This document shows, one piece after another, positions 4,622 through 8,052 of a DNA stretch of 8,052 bases (within the stretch, counting starts at the first letter, position 1; the number at the start of each line of letters is the position of its first letter). This DNA comes from Rhodoferax sp. (GTDB taxonomy: Bacteria > Pseudomonadota > Gammaproteobacteria > Burkholderiales > Burkholderiaceae_C): the NCBI GenBank assembly GCA_030683195.1, contig JAUXQA010000164.1:1-8052 (forward strand), written 5' to 3'. Below the pieces are notes generated by a model. That model was not told the DNA's origin, ran no database searches, and worked only from the letters and a program-made list of their open reading frames with translations. The translations under genes were made by a program, and so were the position numbers.

Positions 4622-5851
4622 CTACTTCAGGCCCATGCAGTTGGCGTAATAGGTCACGGTGGCGGGCCAGTCTGAAAAGATACCCATGATGCCGACGTCT
4701 TTGGCCAGCACGTCGAGCACCTGCATCGTGTCACCCTCACGTTTGATCAAGGGCGCCACGGTTTGGTAGTACCAGCCCGGGTTGCCGTTGGCCAGCACAC
4801 CCGAGCGCTCCAGGCTCCAGGCGATGATTCCGAGGCCCGCTTGCCTGGCGTTTTTGGCGTACTGTGAGGGGATCAACTTGCCATCGGCGCTGTCCAGCAG
4901 GGCAAAGATCGGCGGCGCAACGATCTGGATGCCGTCTGCCTTGTAGCTCTGCAGTTGGGCCAGGGTGGGCAGGTCTGCCGCCTTGTTTGCGCTGTCCAAA
5001 AATACCGCCTGCTTGCCAAAGGCGGACTCATTTTTAATCCAGTACAGCACATCATTTTTATTGAACGATTGTGCAAAAACCTGCGATGCGGGCACCTTGG
5101 CCGCCTTGTATTCGTCAATCATTTTTTGCGCATAGCTCTCCTGGCTGAAACCGTCAAACGGCATGCTGACGCTGGCTGATTTCAACTCCGGCGTCATCTT
5201 CACGCCCAATTGGGTGAACAAGGCAATGCTTTCGGCGTGCGTCATCAGCGTGCCACTGGTTGGGCCGCTGTACAAGTCGGTGCGCCAATTGGCAGTGCCT
5301 GCCATGTACTCCGCCACGGTTTTAGCCTTGACGTTGGCGGCGTCCATCTTGCCGCGCAGGGTTTTGAATTCGGCCAGCGTGATGTCGCTGGTGCGGCATT
5401 CGGCGCTGGCGGGTGTGTTGGCCACCGGGTCATGCGGGGTGAAGGCCTTGGTGCATTTGGCCGCCAGGGGTGTGGCCAAAATATTGGTGGTGGTGTGTAG
5501 GTCGTTTTGCGCATGGCGGCAGACCAGTGCTTTGTCTTTGGTGAACGTCACGTCGCACTCCACAATGCCAGCGCCCATGCGGGCCGCGGCCTCATACGAC
5601 TCTTTGGTGTGTTCGGGGAACATCAGCGCGGCACCGCGGTGGCCGATGGAAAAATCAGTTCTCATAAAGGGGCCATTGGCGCAACTTTGCAGCTTGTCTT
5701 TGAGCGGGCCGGGCGACATGTCAGCGGTCAAAAAATAGGGCCGCTGCCCCACCTGAATGTTGGTGGAGAAGGCATTGGGTTGCGCGAAAACAGAAGCCGC
5801 TTGAAACGACAGAAGCGCGACTGTGAGAGACGGCACGATTTTCTTCAGCAT
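4622..5851 (-). CDS. Secreted glycerophosphodiester phosphodiesterase
   Basis: A 409-residue enzyme that hydrolyses glycerophosphodiesters to glycerol-3-phosphate and an alcohol. Residues 1-23 are a signal peptide (cut likely after VFA), so it acts in the periplasm or outside. The GDPD TIM-barrel signatures are clear: HRG at 71-73 with catalytic His71 and Arg72, Glu80 in FPEHT, Glu98 and Asp100 in IVECDVTFTKD, and the second His113 in CRHAQNDLHTTTNI; Glu in TPELKSA, FAQSFN and the C-terminal GIFSDWP continue the family pattern. It belongs to the longer GDPD subgroup, larger than E. coli GlpQ (about 358 residues). Residues about 125-215 are an extra segment between barrel motifs. Start ATG 5851 has only a weak AAGG upstream. 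No glpT or ugp transport genes are adjacent, so the substrate source is unknown. Confidence 0.92.
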   Translation of the reverse strand: MLKKIVPSLTVALLSFQAASVFAQPNAFSTNIQVGQRPYFLTADMSPGPLKDKLQSCANGPFMRTDFSIGHRGAALMFPEHTKESYEAAARMGAGIVECDVTFTKDKALVCRHAQNDLHTTTNILATPLAAKCTKAFTPHDPVANTPASAECRTSDITLAEFKTLRGKMDAANVKAKTVAEYMAGTANWRTDLYSGPTSGTLMTHAESIALFTQLGVKMTPELKSASVSMPFDGFSQESYAQKMIDEYKAAKVPASQVFAQSFNKNDVLYWIKNESAFGKQAVFLDSANKAADLPTLAQLQSYKADGIQIVAPPIFALLDSADGKLIPSQYAKNARQAGLGIIAWSLERSGVLANGNPGWYYQTVAPLIKREGDTMQVLDVLAKDVGIMGIFSDWPATVTYYANCMGLK

Positions 5852-6016
5852 GGGGTGGCCTTGCAGGTGGGGTTTGTATTCAGCGTGCCACTCTAGTCGG
5901 TCGCCGTGACAAGCGCGTGAAGTGTGTCGGTTTGTTGCCCAGAGGCTGTGTGTGTTTCAGGCCGCCAGTGCTTGTAGTCTGGAATGACCGTTGTCATGCG
6001 AACCGGCTCAAAGTGC

Positions 6017-8052
6017 TCAGTTCAAAATCAGAACCGCTCCTGGCTGGGGAGGGGGCTGGTCTTCGTGCCGATTTTGCGCTGTGCGTCGGCAGTAGTCCTC
6101 AAACTCACTGGCGACCACCGGGCGCGAATAAAGATAGCCTTGACCAAAATTACATCCGGCCTGCGCGAGCAAGTCGCGCTGGAGTTCAGTCTCCACGCCT
6201 TCAGCAATAACCTGCATACCCAACTCATGTGACATCCGCACTATCGCCTTGCACAGGGTCAAATTCTTCGATCCTTCGCCCAGGGCGGTCATGAAAGACT
6301 GGTCAATTTTGACGAAATCAATATCAAAGCGTTGCAGGTACGACAGCGATGAGTAGCCCGTACCAAAGTCGTCCAGCGACACTTTCAGCCCGATTTCATT
6401 CATCAGTGCCAGCTCACTTTGCACCAGGGGTGTGGCGTCCAGCAGCAGGCCTTCGGTAATTTCCACCACGATGGCTTCTGGCGGCAGGTCGATGGACGCC
6501 AGGTAGTCGCCCCAGTCACGTACCTGCCCGTTTTTGCATTGAAATTGCAGCGGAGATTTGTTGACCGCTACCTGCATGTTTGGCAACCCGTTAAGGCGCC
6601 ACTGCTTGACCTGTTGGGCCGTTGTGCGGAAAACCCAGTCGCCAATCTCCACAATCAGCCCGATGGACTCCGCCACGGGAATGAATTCGGCCGGCGGTAT
6701 TAAACCCAGTTGGGGGTGGTTCCACCGAATCAGGGCCTCGGCCTTGGTGACTTCACCGTTGGCCATGTCAATGATCGGTTGATAGACCACATAAAACTCA
6801 CCGACGGCCAGCGCACGGCGCAAGTCATTGGCCATGCGCAAGCGCTGTTGCGCTTTTTCCTGCAGATTGGCGGTGAAAAAAGAGAAGCCATTTCGCCCCT
6901 GTCGCTTGGCCTCATACATGGCCTGGTCAGCCAACTTCAGCAGTTCATTAATACCTTCACCATCTTGCGGAAACAGGCTGATACCGATGCTCGCCGAGAT
7001 CACCACGGCGTTGCCCGCCAGAAAAAATGGCTTGTGAAGACTGCCCAAAATTTTTTGCGTCAGGTCGGCGATGTTGTCTGTGCCAACCTGCTCTGTGAGG
7101 ATGATTGCAAATTCATCACCACCCATACGGGCCAGGGTGTCGGTGGCGCGCAAAAGGTGCGAAATCCGGGTTGAGGCCTCGATCAGGAGTTCGTCGCCTA
7201 TGGCGTGACCCATCGTGTCGTTGACCTCCTTGAAGTGATCCAGGTCCAGCATCAACAGCGCTAGCCCGAACCCGCTGCGTTTGTGACTATTCAGGGCCTG
7301 TTCCCAGCGATCGCGCAACATTCTGCGGTTGGGCAATCCAGTGAGCGCATCAAAGTTGGCTTGTTTCCATATCAGGGCCTCTGCCTTTTTGTGCTCGGTG
7401 ATGTCGTGCGCAATGCCATAGGTCCCGATGAGCACGCCCCGGGTATCGAACAGTGGCATTTTCATGGACACGTTCCAAGCCTCGCGCCCATCAGACCAGC
7501 ACTCCTGGTGCAACTGGTTCATCACAGGTTGGCCCGTGCGCATGATTTCCAGTTCTTCACGGCGTGTTTGGGCCGCATGCTCCGCCGAATAGAAGTCGGC
7601 ATCTGATTTGCCCACCGCCTGCGCCGGGTCATTGAGTCCGTAGCGCTTGGCCAGGCTGGAGTTGATGCGAATAAAGCGACTGTCCCGGTCTTTGAAAAAA
7701 ATCTGGTCCGGAACACTGTCCATCATCGAATGCATCAAGTCGCGCTCATGTTGCGCCACCAGCAGGCTGCTGTAGTTTTCGGTCACATTGCGCCACTGCA
7801 CCACAACGCCAATCTTCTCGCCCATGACCCGATGGTCGTACACCACGCGTTCGTACCACTGTTCATTGTTCAACTGGAAGTGGGTGGTGCTGGGTGCGAT
7901 TTCACCTGGCACCATCATGCGCAGCATCAGGGCATCGGCCTGCGGATTGGCCAGCATCGACAACTGATGGCTGAAGCGCTGCTCAGGCGTCATTGAATAG
8001 AGTGCGGCGAGCGAAAGTCCCCACATGGCGCTGTATTGCGGGTTGGCAAAAA
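6017..8052 (-). CDS. PAS-PAS-GGDEF-EAL cyclic-di-GMP enzyme (N-terminus outside window)
   Basis: The frame is open to the window edge (FANPQYSAMWG precedes the ATG at 8026), so the start is outside. Numbering from that ATG: the end of one PAS domain (1 to about 90), a second PAS domain (about 97-215, with DQIFFKDRDSRFIRIN and GIAHDITEHKKAE), GGDEF diguanylate cyclase domain (about 222-385) with intact GGDEF at 302-306 and the RxxD inhibitory site RATD at 293-296 at the usual five-residue spacing, and an EAL phosphodiesterase domain (about 398-640). In the EAL domain EALIRW (430-435), Asn489, Glu525, DDFGTG (552-557), Lys573, Glu609, Glu612 and Gln629 of FGQGY are all kept, so both activities look possible. 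No membrane helix is visible in this part. It probably converts a signal sensed by the PAS domains into a change in cyclic-di-GMP. The net direction of activity cannot be read from sequence. Confidence 0.93.
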   Translation of the reverse strand, partial: FANPQYSAMWGLSLAALYSMTPEQRFSHQLSMLANPQADALMLRMMVPGEIAPSTTHFQLNNEQWYERVVYDHRVMGEKIGVVVQWRNVTENYSSLLVAQHERDLMHSMMDSVPDQIFFKDRDSRFIRINSSLAKRYGLNDPAQAVGKSDADFYSAEHAAQTRREELEIMRTGQPVMNQLHQECWSDGREAWNVSMKMPLFDTRGVLIGTYGIAHDITEHKKAEALIWKQANFDALTGLPNRRMLRDRWEQALNSHKRSGFGLALLMLDLDHFKEVNDTMGHAIGDELLIEASTRISHLLRATDTLARMGGDEFAIILTEQVGTDNIADLTQKILGSLHKPFFLAGNAVVISASIGISLFPQDGEGINELLKLADQAMYEAKRQGRNGFSFFTANLQEKAQQRLRMANDLRRALAVGEFYVVYQPIIDMANGEVTKAEALIRWNHPQLGLIPPAEFIPVAESIGLIVEIGDWVFRTTAQQVKQWRLNGLPNMQVAVNKSPLQFQCKNGQVRDWGDYLASIDLPPEAIVVEITEGLLLDATPLVQSELALMNEIGLKVSLDDFGTGYSSLSYLQRFDIDFVKIDQSFMTALGEGSKNLTLCKAIVRMSHELGMQVIAEGVETELQRDLLAQAGCNFGQGYLYSRPVVASEFEDYCRRTAQNRHEDQPPPQPGAVLILN

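Noticed and set aside
5163..5738. 191-codon open frame antisense to the phosphodiesterase gene
   Set aside because: It is a shadow of a gene with complete catalytic motifs and has no recognisable protein features.
5984..5997. Small hairpin ATGAC-CGTT-GTCAT after the GGDEF-EAL gene
   Set aside because: The stem is only five pairs and no T-run follows, so I do not call it a terminator.
8024..8026. ATG at 8026 as the start of the GGDEF-EAL gene
   Set aside because: The frame continues to the window edge with PAS-like sequence, so this ATG is internal.

Overview
The window looks like chromosomal DNA from a betaproteobacterium of the Comamonadaceae (Rhodoferax/Polaromonas/Acidovorax type). This is inferred from the fairly high G+C, the protein similarities recalled, a DUF4148 protein (a family abundant in Burkholderiales), and short AT-richer repeats of the form aaattggcctcYagccggc ... 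agcgctagcagctat, which I recall as dispersed in that family. No tRNA, rRNA, CRISPR array, transposase, phage or defence gene is visible.

Layout. (1) 1-1650, plus strand: the 3' part of putA, with the end of the proline dehydrogenase region and a complete aldehyde dehydrogenase domain; the gene begins outside the window. (2) 1651-3101: a mosaic of gene remnants around one intact glutathione S-transferase gene (2174-2815, minus). The remnants are two small broken minus-strand frames just after putA, a 22-codon scrap resembling isoleucyl-tRNA synthetase, an unidentified scrap upstream of the GST gene, and a scrap of a SulP-type anion permease. (3) 3102-3530, plus: a second copy of the last 429 nt of putA, aligned without gaps and about 87% identical by hand count, followed by a strong palindromic terminator at 3597-3633. 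(4) 3746-4156, minus: a small secreted protein with two DUF4148 repeats, behind an AT-rich regulatory stretch. (5) 4373-4618, plus: an unrecognised 81-codon frame. (6) 4622-5851, minus: a secreted glycerophosphodiester phosphodiesterase. (7) 6017-8052, minus: a PAS-PAS-GGDEF-EAL cyclic-di-GMP enzyme, cut by the window edge.

The genes do not form one pathway. PutA uses proline as carbon and nitrogen source, the phosphodiesterase salvages glycerol phosphate from glycerophosphodiesters, and the GGDEF-EAL protein sets cyclic-di-GMP. The part most worth a second look is 1222-3633. The duplicated putA end differs from the intact gene almost only at silent positions over its last 129 codons, so it probably came from another functional putA rather than from decay of a local duplicate. 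The terminator follows the copy, not the intact gene. I see no convincing evidence of a new multi-gene system.
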